Below are positions 9,169-17,226 of a stretch of DNA of 64,000 nucleotides, one piece after another. The position numbers and the translations under genes are program-made. Under the pieces are notes generated by a model. That model was not told the origin of the DNA. It saw only the letters and a program-made list of their open reading frames with translations, and ran no database searches. Source of the stretch: Sphaerisporangium sp. TRM90804 (lineage in GTDB: Bacteria; Actinomycetota; Actinomycetes; Streptosporangiales; Streptosporangiaceae); assembly GCF_029846175.1 (NCBI RefSeq), contig NZ_JARWAC010000010.1, positions 372,001 to 436,000 of the forward strand. Direction: 5' to 3'. Position 1 is the stretch's first letter, and each line of letters starts with the position of its first letter.

Positions 9169-9196
9169 AAGGGGCGGACCGTACGGTCCGCCCCTT
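9169..9196 (-). terminator. Perfect palindrome downstream of fba
   Basis: A 28-base perfect inverted repeat with 14-base arms (AAGGGGCGGACCGT and its complement) lies 86 bases beyond the fba stop. There is no T-run, which is common for actinomycete terminators. It is most simply the fba terminator; a protein-binding palindrome is the alternative. Confidence 0.55.
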
Positions 9197-9281
9197 CAGT
9201 CGCATGTCGTGGAATGTCGTGGCATGGGATAGCGGCGATCCGCAGCCCCGCCCGGCCGATGCGCCCCGGCCGGTCACGAAG

Positions 9282-10304
9282 TCAGGAGATCTTCGTGCCC
9301 GCCGACAGCAGGTCCTCACAGGCGCGCGTCACACGCGCGGCCATGCCCGCCTCGGCCGACTTGCCCCACGCGCGGGGGTCGTAGTCCTTCTTGTTGCCCA
9401 CGTCGCCGTCGACCTTCAGCACGCCGTCGTACTTGCTGAACATGTGGCCGGCGACGGGGCGGGTGAAGGCGTACTGCGTGTCGGTGTCGATGTTCATCTT
9501 CACCACGCCGTAAGAGATGGCCTCGCGGATCTCCTCCAGCGTCGAGCCGGAGCCGCCGTGGAAGACGAGGTGGAAGGGCTTCTCCTTGCCGTACTTGGCC
9601 CCGACGGCGTCCTGGATCTCCTTCAGCACGCTCGGGCGCAGCTTGACGTGGCCCGGCTTGTACACGCCGTGCACGTTGCCGAACGTGGCCGCCAGCAGGT
9701 AGCGGCCCTGCTCGTCGAGGCCCAGCGCCTCGGCCGTGGCCAGGGCGTCCTCCGGGGTGCTGTACAGCTTCTCGTTCATCTCGCCGACGACGCCGTCCTC
9801 CTCGCCGCCGACGACGCCGATCTCGACCTCCAGGACGATGCGCGCCTCGCGGGTCCTCGCGATCAGCTCGCGCGCGATCTGGAGGTTCTCGTCCAGCGGG
9901 CAGGCCGAGCCGTCCCACATGTGCGACTGGAACAGCGGGTCGCGTCCCTCGGCCACCCGCTGGAGGGAGATCTCCAGCAGCGGGTTGACGAAGCCGTCGA
10001 GCTTGTCCTTGGGGCAGTGGTCGGTGTGCAGGGCGATGTTCACGGGGTACTTGGCGGCGACCACGCGGGCGTACTCCGCCAGCGCCACCGCGCCGGTGAC
10101 CATGTCCTTCACCGCCGGGCCCGACAGGTACTCGGCGCCGCCGGTCGACACCTGCACGATGCCGTCACTCTCGGCTTCGGCGAAACCGCGGAGGGCGGCG
10201 TTCAACGTCTGCGAGGACGTCACGTTGATCGCCGGGTATGCGAAACCATTGGCCTTGGCCCGGTCGAGCATCTCGGCGTAGACCTCTGGGGTCGCGATAG
10301 GCAT
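9282..10304 (-). CDS. fbaA: Fructose-bisphosphate aldolase, class II
   Basis: 340 residues, a cytoplasmic zinc enzyme that reversibly cleaves fructose 1,6-bisphosphate to glyceraldehyde 3-phosphate and dihydroxyacetone phosphate. The class II signatures are present: ALHTDHCPKDK near residue 95 (catalytic Asp and zinc His) and LEVEIGVVGGEEDG near 160. GNVHGVYKPG (zinc His) and FHGGSGS (zinc His) follow, then KMNIDTDTQ for phosphate binding. Length and motifs match the long actinobacterial form. The ATG at 10304 has GGGAGATG a few bases upstream. It sits opposite DedA, as in mycobacteria. Confidence 0.98.
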   Translation of the reverse strand: MPIATPEVYAEMLDRAKANGFAYPAINVTSSQTLNAALRGFAEAESDGIVQVSTGGAEYLSGPAVKDMVTGAVALAEYARVVAAKYPVNIALHTDHCPKDKLDGFVNPLLEISLQRVAEGRDPLFQSHMWDGSACPLDENLQIARELIARTREARIVLEVEIGVVGGEEDGVVGEMNEKLYSTPEDALATAEALGLDEQGRYLLAATFGNVHGVYKPGHVKLRPSVLKEIQDAVGAKYGKEKPFHLVFHGGSGSTLEEIREAISYGVVKMNIDTDTQYAFTRPVAGHMFSKYDGVLKVDGDVGNKKDYDPRAWGKSAEAGMAARVTRACEDLLSAGTKIS

Positions 10305-10430
10305 CGGAAGTCATCTCCCTAACGAACGGATGGCGGAGCGGGGGGTCCAGCTTCCCCCGGGCAAGTATCGCGAAGGACCGGCTGACGAGGAAGCCGGAGC
10401 GGCGCTCGTGTCCACCTGGTGGGACCGCTC

Positions 10431-10457
10431 CGCCTCCTCCGCCTCCTCCGCCTCCCG
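10431..10457. repeat. Short 9-bp tandem repeat
   Basis: The unit CGCCTCCTC is repeated about three times (the third imperfect) in the 233-base gap between fba and DedA. It gives a purine-rich/pyrimidine-rich strand bias but has no evident function. Confidence 0.5.
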
Positions 10458-10537
10458 CCGGACGTCGCCGTCCTTCCGCCATTGTGCCTCCCGCGGTTCG
10501 CGCGCCCGACGCCGCCCGCCGGGAGTACCCTCGTGCG

Positions 10538-11233
10538 GTGATCCAGCTCACCCACCTGCTCGACGCCCAGTGGTGGATCGTCACGTTCGGCCTCATCGGC
10601 ATCCTCGTGATCATCTTCGCCGAGACCGGCCTGCTCGTCGGCTTCTTCCTGCCGGGCGACTCCCTGCTGGTCGTCGCCGGCATGGGCGCGTCGGCGGCGG
10701 TGGCGTCCTCGGTCGGCCTCGACACGCCGTTCCCGCTCGGCGTCCTGCTCGCCTGCGCGCCGCTGTGCGCGATCGCGGGCGCGCAGCTCGGCCACCTCAT
10801 CGGCGCCAAGACCGGCCCCCGGCTCTTCTCCCGGCCCGACTCGCGGCTGTTCCGGCGCGAGTACGCCGAGAAGGCCGAGCACTACTTCCTGAGGTTCGGC
10901 CCCGCCAAGGCCGTGGTGCTCGCCCGCTTCATCCCGATCGTCCGCACGTTCCTCAACCCGGTGGCCGGCATGCTCGGCATGCCGGCCCCCCGCTTCCTGG
11001 TGTGGAACGTCGTCGGCGGCGTCCTGTGGACGGAGTCGCTGCTGCTGGTCGGCTACTACGCGGGCAGCTCCATCCCGAACGTCGACCGCTACATCCTGCC
11101 GGGCGCCGTGCTGATCATCCTCGTGTCGGTCGTCCCGATCGCACGCGAGATCATGAAAGCTCGCGCGCACCCCGCGCCCGCCCCGGCCGCCCCCGCGGCC
11201 CCGCGACGCGGCGACCCCGCCGCCCGGCCCTAG
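10538..11233 (+). CDS. DedA family integral membrane protein
   Basis: 231 residues from the GTG at 10538 (an ATG at 10484 would add 18 unconserved residues). DedA/SNARE-associated family; members are thought to be lipid scramblases or flippases in the cytoplasmic membrane. The family pattern is clear: FAETGLLVGFFLPGDSLLVVAG near residue 20, GHLIGAKTGPRLF, then the signature FGPAKAVVLARFIPIVRTFLNPVAGMLGMP with its conserved arginines. About five hydrophobic segments are visible and the tail is Ala/Pro-rich and basic. It is divergent from fba and convergent with the epoxide hydrolase gene. Confidence 0.92.
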   Translation: MIQLTHLLDAQWWIVTFGLIGILVIIFAETGLLVGFFLPGDSLLVVAGMGASAAVASSVGLDTPFPLGVLLACAPLCAIAGAQLGHLIGAKTGPRLFSRPDSRLFRREYAEKAEHYFLRFGPAKAVVLARFIPIVRTFLNPVAGMLGMPAPRFLVWNVVGGVLWTESLLLVGYYAGSSIPNVDRYILPGAVLIILVSVVPIAREIMKARAHPAPAPAAPAAPRRGDPAARP

Positions 11234-11261
11234 ACGGCGCGCGGGCGGGGGCGCCGGGCCG

Positions 11262-12377
11262 TCAGCGCAGCGCGCCGTAGAAGGCGCGCAGGTCGTCGGC
11301 GAGCACGCCGGGCACGAGGTGGGCGGCGTAGTGGCCGCCGCTGTCGTAGGACTTCCAGTGCACGATGTTCTTGTGATCACGGTCGGCGAACGTGCGCATG
11401 GAGACGAAGTCGCCCTTGAACATCGCGAGGCCGGTCGGGACGGTGGTGGGCTCCGCGGGGTGCTCGGCGTGCGCGTCCTCGTAGTAGAAGCGGGTGGCCG
11501 AGGTCGCGGTGCCGGTCAGCCAGTAGAGCATCGTGTTGGTCAGCACGAAGTCGGCGCCGACGTCGGCGGTGTCGCCCAAGAGCTGCGCGTTCCAGCCCAG
11601 CAGCCCGACCGGCGAGTCGAAGATCCCGTACGACAGGGTCTGCGGCTGCTGGGAGTGCAGGACGTTGAACGACATCTTGTGGTCGTAGAACCACTGAAGC
11701 GCCTCCAGCGCCTTCTGGTCCTCCGGGGTGATCTTCTCGAACTCGGCGGGGTCGCCGGAGGGGAAGGAGAAGATCTGCGTGACGTGCACTCCGACGACGT
11801 GCTCGGGGTCGAGCCGCCCGACCTCGGGGGCGACGAACGAGCCGCCGTCGTTGCCGGCGGCGCCGTAGCGGCCGTAGCCCAGCCGCCGCATCAGCTCCAC
11901 CCACGCCTTGGCGGTGCGGTACCGGTTCCAGCCCTTCTCCCTGGTCGGGCCGGAGAAGCCGAAGCCGGGCAGCGACGGGATCACCACGTGGAACGCCTGC
12001 GCCGGGTCCTCGGGGTCGGTGAGGAGGTCGATGATCTTCAGGTACTCCACGATCGAGCCCGGCCAGCCGTGCGTGAGGATCAGCGGCAGGGCGTTCTCGT
12101 GGCGCGAGCGGACGTGCAGGAAGTGGATGTTCTGCCCGTCGATCTCGGTGGTGAACTGCGGGTACCGGTTGATCTGCGCCTCGTGGGCGCGCCAGTCGTA
12201 CCCGTCGCGCCAGTACTCGGCGAGCTCGCGCACGTACGCCACCGGAACGCCGTAGTCCCAGCCGGCGCCCGGGATCTCGTCGGGCCAGAGGGTGCGGTCG
12301 AGCCGGTCGCGGAGGTCGTCCAGCTTGGCCTGCGGGATGTCGATGCGAAAGGGTTTGATCTCTGTGTTCTCGCTCAT
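11262..12377 (-). CDS. Epoxide hydrolase (EHN-type alpha/beta hydrolase)
   Basis: 371 residues. It has the N-terminal EHN domain (FRIDIPQAKLDDLRDRLDRTLWPDE) followed by an alpha/beta-hydrolase core. Seen: HGWPGSIVEY (oxyanion HGWP), the nucleophile region YGAAGNDGGSFVAPEVG with Asp in the nucleophile elbow (GNDGG), and a C-terminal catalytic His in YDSGGHYAAHLVP. It would open epoxides to diols in the cytoplasm. The frame is open far upstream, but the ATG at 12377 is the start since it opens the EHN domain. It is divergent from the WYL regulator with only 63 bases between, so that protein probably controls it. Confidence 0.92.
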   Translation of the reverse strand: MSENTEIKPFRIDIPQAKLDDLRDRLDRTLWPDEIPGAGWDYGVPVAYVRELAEYWRDGYDWRAHEAQINRYPQFTTEIDGQNIHFLHVRSRHENALPLILTHGWPGSIVEYLKIIDLLTDPEDPAQAFHVVIPSLPGFGFSGPTREKGWNRYRTAKAWVELMRRLGYGRYGAAGNDGGSFVAPEVGRLDPEHVVGVHVTQIFSFPSGDPAEFEKITPEDQKALEALQWFYDHKMSFNVLHSQQPQTLSYGIFDSPVGLLGWNAQLLGDTADVGADFVLTNTMLYWLTGTATSATRFYYEDAHAEHPAEPTTVPTGLAMFKGDFVSMRTFADRDHKNIVHWKSYDSGGHYAAHLVPGVLADDLRAFYGALR

Positions 12378-12440
12378 GGCCGGAACATTAGGGACCCTTC
12401 CGGTCAGCTTCTGTCCTGAAGTGCTGCCAGGCTGGGAAAT
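12378..12440. promoter_or_regulatory. Divergent promoter region, epoxide hydrolase / WYL regulator
   Basis: Both start codons flank a 63-base gap, which must hold both promoters or leaderless starts. It contains short hyphenated repeats (GGGACCCTTCC, TGTCCTGAAG) but no perfect palindrome. Control by the adjacent regulator is inferred from the arrangement. Confidence 0.5.
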
Positions 12441-13439
12441 ATGTTGGAGACCTCGGCGCGGCTGCTGCGCCTGCTGTCGTTGTTGCAGGCCAGGCGAGAA
12501 TGGGCCGGCGCGGCCCTGGCGGAACGGCTGAACGTGAGCGAGCGCACCGTGCGCCGCGACGTCGATCGGCTGCGCGAGCTCGGCTATCCCGTGAACGCGA
12601 CCCGGGGCACCGACGGCGGCTACCGCCTGGGCGCGGGCACCGCCATGCCGCCGCTCCTCCTCGACGACGAGGAGGCGGTGGCCGTGGCGGTCGGGCTGCG
12701 CACCGCCGCCGGCGGCGTCGCCGGCATCGAGGAGAGCTCGGTACGCGCGCTCGCCAAGCTCGAACAGGTGCTGCCCACCCGGCTGCGCTCCCGGGTCAAC
12801 ACGCTGCAGGCGTACACCGAGCCGGTGCCCGCCGACCGCCCCGGCCCGGTGGCCGACCCGGGCGTGCTGACCACACTCGCCGCGGCCTGCCGCGACCAGG
12901 AGCGGCTGCGGTTCGACTACCGCTCCCACGACGGGTCCGCGAGCCTTCGCGTCGTCGAACCGCACCGGCTCGTCTCGTGGGGCCGCCGCTGGTACCTGGT
13001 CGCGTGGGACGTCGACCGCCGGGACTGGCGCACCTTCCGGGCCGACCGCGTCGAGCCGCGCACGCCCACCGGCCCGCGCTTCCCCCCTCGCGACCCGCCC
13101 GAGGGCGGCGCCGCCGCCTACGTCGCGCGCGGGGTGTCGGCCGCGGCCTGGCGCCACCGGTCCCGGGTGGTCGTCCACGCGCCCGCGCAGGTCGTGACCG
13201 AGCGGGTCAACCCCGCCGTCGGAGTGGTGGAGGCCGTGGACGGGCACACCTGCGTGCTGCACACCGGGGCCGACAGCCTGAACACGCTCGCCGTCCACCT
13301 CGGCATGCTCGACCTGGACTTCGAGGTCACCGAGCCCCCGGAACTCGTCGAGCACCTGCGCGACCTCACGGCCCGCTACGCGCGCTCCACCGCCGTGGAC
13401 GGCGGGCCGCCGTCCACGGCCGCCGCGGCGGGCCCATAA
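12441..13439 (+). CDS. YafY-like transcriptional regulator (HTH_11 + WYL)
   Basis: 332 residues. The N-terminal DeoR-type helix-turn-helix lies at about 5-60 (LAERLNVSERTVRRDVDRLRELGYPV). A WYL domain lies at about 145-220 (SLRVVEPHRLVSWGRRWYLVAWDVDRRDWRTFRADR), followed by a WCX-type C-terminal domain. WYL domains sense small ligands, in several cases nucleic acids or metabolites. It starts with ATG at 12441, divergent from the epoxide hydrolase, which it probably represses or activates. Such regulator/enzyme pairs are common in actinomycetes. The C-terminal tail is Ala/Pro-rich. Confidence 0.9.
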   Translation: MLETSARLLRLLSLLQARREWAGAALAERLNVSERTVRRDVDRLRELGYPVNATRGTDGGYRLGAGTAMPPLLLDDEEAVAVAVGLRTAAGGVAGIEESSVRALAKLEQVLPTRLRSRVNTLQAYTEPVPADRPGPVADPGVLTTLAAACRDQERLRFDYRSHDGSASLRVVEPHRLVSWGRRWYLVAWDVDRRDWRTFRADRVEPRTPTGPRFPPRDPPEGGAAAYVARGVSAAAWRHRSRVVVHAPAQVVTERVNPAVGVVEAVDGHTCVLHTGADSLNTLAVHLGMLDLDFEVTEPPELVEHLRDLTARYARSTAVDGGPPSTAAAAGP

Positions 13440-13507
13440 CGGTCGCGCATTCATGAAAGTCCTGCTGAGCGGGCCCTCCCTCGCTCACAGCCGCTACCCT
13501 CCGATAT

Positions 13508-13978
13508 GTGGGACGCCACAGGACCGACCCCATGGGGCTCGCCCGCCTGCTCATCGCGGGCCTGGCGGTCCTCGTGGTGCTGGTGCTGATCGTGGTCGGC
13601 GTGATCTCCCTGATCGGCTCGCTGAACTCCGACGGCCCATCCGCCGAGTCGTCCGCCGGAGCCGCCGCCCCGACCTCCGCCGCGCCCGCGCCGTCAGAGC
13701 CGCCTGGGCCGTCGGAGCCGCGGCCGCTGCCCACCTCGGCCGAGAGCCCCACCGTCTTCGTCGAGTGCCGGGCCGACCGATGCCCGCTGTTCGTCCGCGT
13801 CACCGGCGGCGACATCGTCGAGGACCGCGACCTGAGCCGCGGCCAGCAGGCCGTCTTCTCCCAGGAGTCCCTCGACGTCGTGCTCGCCGACGCCTCAACG
13901 GTCTACGTCGAGGTGAACGGCGAGCCGCGCCCCCCGGGGCGGCCCGGGGAGCGCCAGACCTTCACCGCCGAGCGCTGA
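13508..13978 (+). CDS. Small single-pass membrane protein, unknown function
   Basis: 156 residues from the GTG at 13508. A strong membrane segment lies at about 10-38 (LLIAGLAVLVVLVLIVVGVISLIG). A Ser/Ala/Pro-rich linker (40-80) follows, then an extracytoplasmic C-terminal domain of about 75 residues with two cysteines (VECRADRCPLFVRV) that could form a disulfide. The arrangement recalls the periplasmic beta domain of RodZ (DUF4115-like), but the cytoplasmic helix-turn-helix is absent, so the match is only suggestive. It is convergent with pyrE. Confidence 0.7.
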   Translation: MGRHRTDPMGLARLLIAGLAVLVVLVLIVVGVISLIGSLNSDGPSAESSAGAAAPTSAAPAPSEPPGPSEPRPLPTSAESPTVFVECRADRCPLFVRVTGGDIVEDRDLSRGQQAVFSQESLDVVLADASTVYVEVNGEPRPPGRPGERQTFTAER

Positions 13979-13994
13979 GGCGGGGCCGCGCGGC

Positions 13995-14531
13995 CTACGA
14001 CAGGCCGAGGTCGTCCATCGTGTAGGCGGTGCGGTAGAGGAGGCCGGCCTCCTCGATCTTCGCGGCCGCGCCCCTGTCGACGATGGTCGCCACCCCGGCG
14101 ATCTGCGCGCCCGCCTCGCGCAGCGCCTCGACCGCCGTGAGCACCGAGCCGCCGGTCGTCGAGGTGTCCTCCACGGCCAGCACGCGGCGGCCCGCGACGT
14201 CGGGCCCCTCGATGCGCCGCTGCAGCCCGTGGGCCTTGCCGGCCTTGCGGACGACGAAGGCGTCCAGGTGGCGGCCTCGCGCCGCCGCCGCGTGCAGCAT
14301 CGCGGCGGCGACCGGATCGGCGCCGAGCGTCAGGCCGCCCACGGCGTCGTAGTCCAGGTCTTCGGTGAGCTCCAGCATCACCCGGCCGACCAACGGCGCG
14401 GCGGTGCCGTCGAGCGTGATCCGGCGCAGGTCCACATACCAGTCGGCCTCACGGCCCGAGGAGAGCACGACCCGGCCGTGCACCACCCCCTTGTTGATGA
14501 TCTCGTCCAACAGGTTCGCACGGTCGTCCAT
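13995..14531 (-). CDS. pyrE: Orotate phosphoribosyltransferase
   Basis: 178 residues from the ATG at 14531; a start at 14576 would add 15 residues absent from typical family members. It converts orotate and PRPP to OMP in pyrimidine synthesis. The type I PRTase fold is evident: SSGREADWYVDLRR near residue 25, VVRKAGKAHGLQRRIEG near 95 with the catalytic flexible loop, and the PRPP-binding motif RVLAVEDTSTTGGSVLTAVEALREAG near 120. It is convergent with the membrane protein at 13508-13978 and divergent from the NYN gene. No regulatory element is obvious. Confidence 0.95.
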   Translation of the reverse strand: MDDRANLLDEIINKGVVHGRVVLSSGREADWYVDLRRITLDGTAAPLVGRVMLELTEDLDYDAVGGLTLGADPVAAAMLHAAAARGRHLDAFVVRKAGKAHGLQRRIEGPDVAGRRVLAVEDTSTTGGSVLTAVEALREAGAQIAGVATIVDRGAAAKIEEAGLLYRTAYTMDDLGLS

Positions 14532-14763
14532 GGGCCCCAGCCTAGAGAGCCGGTCGCCGCGAGGCCCGTCGGGCATCGTTCATCACCGCAGGTCAGTAAT
14601 GAGCGGCAAACTGGTACGGTCGGCGGGGACGTCCCTAGATATGGTCAGGCGCGGGCCGAATCGCCGGGATTCACCCTCGCGCCATGAGCGCCTTCATTAC
14701 CCTGAGATAGGGCCGGGCTTCGGCTGTCACCGGGCCAGGGCCATGGAGAAAGGGCGGTGTCGC

Positions 14764-17172
14764 GTGGATCGCTGCGCGCTGTTCGTGGACGCCGGCTATC
14801 TTCTGGCGGACGGCGCGATGGCGGTGCACGGTACCCGCCACCGTGAGGCCGTCGCGTGGGACTACCCCGGTCTGCTGCAGCTACTGTCCACGCTCGCCCG
14901 CGACCGCACCGGCCTTCCCCAACTGCGCTGCTACTGGTACGAGGCGACCGTCGAGGGCAGGCGCACCCCCGAGCACGACGCGCTGGCCGACATCCCGGGC
15001 CTCAAGCTGCGCCTCGCCCGCATCCGGCCCGGGCGCCGGGAGGGCGTGGACGCGCAGGTCCACCGTGACCTCATGACGCTGGCACGTAACAACGCCATCT
15101 GCGACGCCGTGGTGGTCAGCGGCGACGAAGACCTCGCGCAGGTCGTCAGCGACGCGCAGGATCTCGGCATCCGGGTCACGGTCGTCCACATCACGGCCGA
15201 GGGCGGGTGGGCCGTCTCCCGCACGCTCCAGCAGGAGTGCGACGACCTCATCGAGATCGGCAGCGGCCACCTGAGGCCCTACGTCAACCTCGTGACCGGG
15301 AACATCACCATCGGCGGGTCCTCGTCGGGCAACGGCCACGCCCGCGAGCGCACCCAGCCGCTCGGCAACGGGCGCCAGCCCTCCTCCGGCGCCCCGGCGT
15401 CCGCCCAGGGTTCGCACGGCTCCTCCGGCGGCGGTTCGCACGAGGCACCCTCGCGCGGCTCCGGCGACCCGGCCGGGCCGGGCGCGAGCGGCCCCGGTTC
15501 GTATGGTTCGGCCGCGCTCGGCCCGGCTTCCGGCGCCCCCGGGCCCGGCTCGCCGGCTTCCGGCGGGTACGGCGCCGCACCGCTGGGCTCCTCCGGGGCC
15601 TACGGCTCGGGCGCGCACGGCTCGGGCGCCGGCTCGCCCGCGTCCTCCTCCCCGGGCTCGTCCGGAGCCGGTCAGGCCGGCGCCCTCGACTTACGCCCGA
15701 GCGCGCTCGGCCCCGGTTCGGGCTCCCTGTCCTCCTCACCCGGCGGTCCCGCAGGACCGGCGCAGCCGGGGCCCTCGGGCTCGCAGGGGGGCGGCTCGCC
15801 CGGCTCCGGGTCGCGGGCCTCCGGCTCGCACGGGTCGGGGCCGCTGTCCTCCAGCTCCGGGCCCCTGAGCTCCGGGCCGCTCGGGGCGGCCCCGCCCGAC
15901 TCCGGCTCCGCCGCCCCCGCTTCCGCCGGCCCGGGGTCCGATTCCCCCGAAACCGGCTTTTTCGGCCGCATCTCCGGCTCCGGGCCGCTCGGTTCCGGCT
16001 CCCACGGGACGCAGCCCGGGTCGCACAACCCGCCCGAGCAGGCGTCCTCCCGGCCGGGCGCCCACGGGTCCGACTCCTCCCGGCCGGGCGCCGCGCCCTC
16101 CGGCCAGTACGACTCCCGCCCGCAGGACACCCCCCCGTCCGCTCCGGCCCCCCCGGAGTACTCCCTCGGCCCGAGCCCGCTCGGCTCCAGCTCCCTGGGG
16201 GCCAGCTCCCTCGGGGCCACGTCGCTCGGCCCCGCCCACGGGCTGCCGGTCCAGGGCGGCGGCGCGCACGCCGGCGGCGGGGCGCACGGCTCCTCCTCCG
16301 ACCCGGGGTCGCGCGGCCTCGGCTCGCGCGGGTCCGGCCCGTCCGAGCGCGGCTCGGGCGCGCATGAGTCCGGCTCCCGCGGCTACGACTCCGGCTCCCG
16401 CGGCGGGTCCGGCGGCTACGACTCCGCCTCGCGCGGCTCCGACTACGACTCCCGCGGCCAGGCCTCGCACGGCTCGGGTTCCCGCGGCTCCGGCGCCCAC
16501 GGCGGCGGCTCCCGCGACTCCGGTACCGGCGTCTCCCGCGACTCCGGCCCGCGCGCCCCCGGTTCCCGCGACTCCGACAACCGTGACTCCGGCTCCCGGG
16601 GCATCGGCTCAGGAGCCCACGCGACCGGTTACTCCGACGCGCCGTCCTCCCCGCCGTCGAGCCCGCCGCGCGCCACGCCCCCCGCGCTGCCGCCGGCCTA
16701 CTCGGGCTACTCCGCGGACCAACGGCCCTCCTACGGCGGGCAGCCGTCCCGGCAGTCCCCGCCGACCGGGCCCATGGCGGCGCCCGTGCCCCCGCAGCTC
16801 CCGGCCGTGCCCGGCCAGTACAACCTCGACTCCGGAACCTCCCCCTCGCCGTACCCGCCGTCGCAGCTCGGGCCCTACACCGGCCCTCAGCCCGCTCCGG
16901 TGCCGCTCACCGGCTCGCCGGGCACCACGACCCTGGCCGACGCCGTGAAGGCGGCGCACAAGGAGGGTCACGACTTCGGCGAGTCGGTAGCCAGGGACGC
17001 CCCGGCGCTCTGGCTGGAGGCCGTGCTCGCCCGCAAGCCGCGCATGCCGTCCGACCTGGAGGCCCGGCTGCTGCAGGGGTCCTCCCTGCCCATCGACTTC
17101 CTGCTGCACGATGAGGTGCGCCACGCGTTGCGGCGCGGTTTCTGGGACGCTTTGGAACGCGCCCGGCGCTAA
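14764..17172 (+). CDS. NYN-domain (PIN-like) protein with very long low-complexity linker
   Basis: 802 residues. The first ~165 form a NYN/PIN-like nuclease domain: CALFVDAGYLL with the first Asp, a central basic region, then VVVSGDEDLAQVVSDAQDLGIRVTVVHI with the acidic cluster of the metal site. Residues ~185-715 are almost entirely Gly, Ser, Pro and Ala with scattered Arg, Asp and Tyr, and are surely disordered. A conserved C-terminal module (~720-802, LADAVKAAHKEGHDFGESVARDAPALWLEAVLARKP) ends the protein. The GTG at 14764 is chosen because VDRCALFVDAG starts the domain; an ATG at 14743 is in frame. RNA cleavage is inferred from the domain; the linker suggests condensate or scaffold behaviour. 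Confidence 0.85.
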   Translation: MDRCALFVDAGYLLADGAMAVHGTRHREAVAWDYPGLLQLLSTLARDRTGLPQLRCYWYEATVEGRRTPEHDALADIPGLKLRLARIRPGRREGVDAQVHRDLMTLARNNAICDAVVVSGDEDLAQVVSDAQDLGIRVTVVHITAEGGWAVSRTLQQECDDLIEIGSGHLRPYVNLVTGNITIGGSSSGNGHARERTQPLGNGRQPSSGAPASAQGSHGSSGGGSHEAPSRGSGDPAGPGASGPGSYGSAALGPASGAPGPGSPASGGYGAAPLGSSGAYGSGAHGSGAGSPASSSPGSSGAGQAGALDLRPSALGPGSGSLSSSPGGPAGPAQPGPSGSQGGGSPGSGSRASGSHGSGPLSSSSGPLSSGPLGAAPPDSGSAAPASAGPGSDSPETGFFGRISGSGPLGSGSHGTQPGSHNPPEQASSRPGAHGSDSSRPGAAPSGQYDSRPQDTPPSAPAPPEYSLGPSPLGSSSLGASSLGATSLGPAHGLPVQGGGAHAGGGAHGSSSDPGSRGLGSRGSGPSERGSGAHESGSRGYDSGSRGGSGGYDSASRGSDYDSRGQASHGSGSRGSGAHGGGSRDSGTGVSRDSGPRAPGSRDSDNRDSGSRGIGSGAHATGYSDAPSSPPSSPPRATPPALPPAYSGYSADQRPSYGGQPSRQSPPTGPMAAPVPPQLPAVPGQYNLDSGTSPSPYPPSQLGPYTGPQPAPVPLTGSPGTTTLADAVKAAHKEGHDFGESVARDAPALWLEAVLARKPRMPSDLEARLLQGSSLPIDFLLHDEVRHALRRGFWDALERARR
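15310..16905 (+). repeat. Low-complexity Ser/Gly/Pro coding repeat within the NYN gene
   Basis: Degenerate short repeats such as GGCTCC-GGC and TCCCGCGACTCC encode runs like GSRGSG, RDSG and GSSSLG. There is no fixed unit length; the pattern drifts along about 1.6 kb. It is probably prone to length variation between strains. Confidence 0.8.
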
Positions 17173-17226
17173 CGTTGAGGTGACGCGCGTGTGCGCGGCC
17201 TGGCTCCCGTCCTGAGGGGGGAGACG

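Noticed and set aside
11262-13454. 730-codon extended epoxide hydrolase
   Set aside because: The extension lies antisense to the WYL regulator; the EHN domain starts at 12377.
14881-15618. Minus-strand frames across the NYN low-complexity region
   Set aside because: They arise from lack of stop codons in Ser/Gly/Pro-coding repeats; no start site or domain.
15310-16905. Possible CRISPR or minisatellite array
   Set aside because: There is no constant repeat unit or spacer structure; the pattern is in-frame low-complexity coding.
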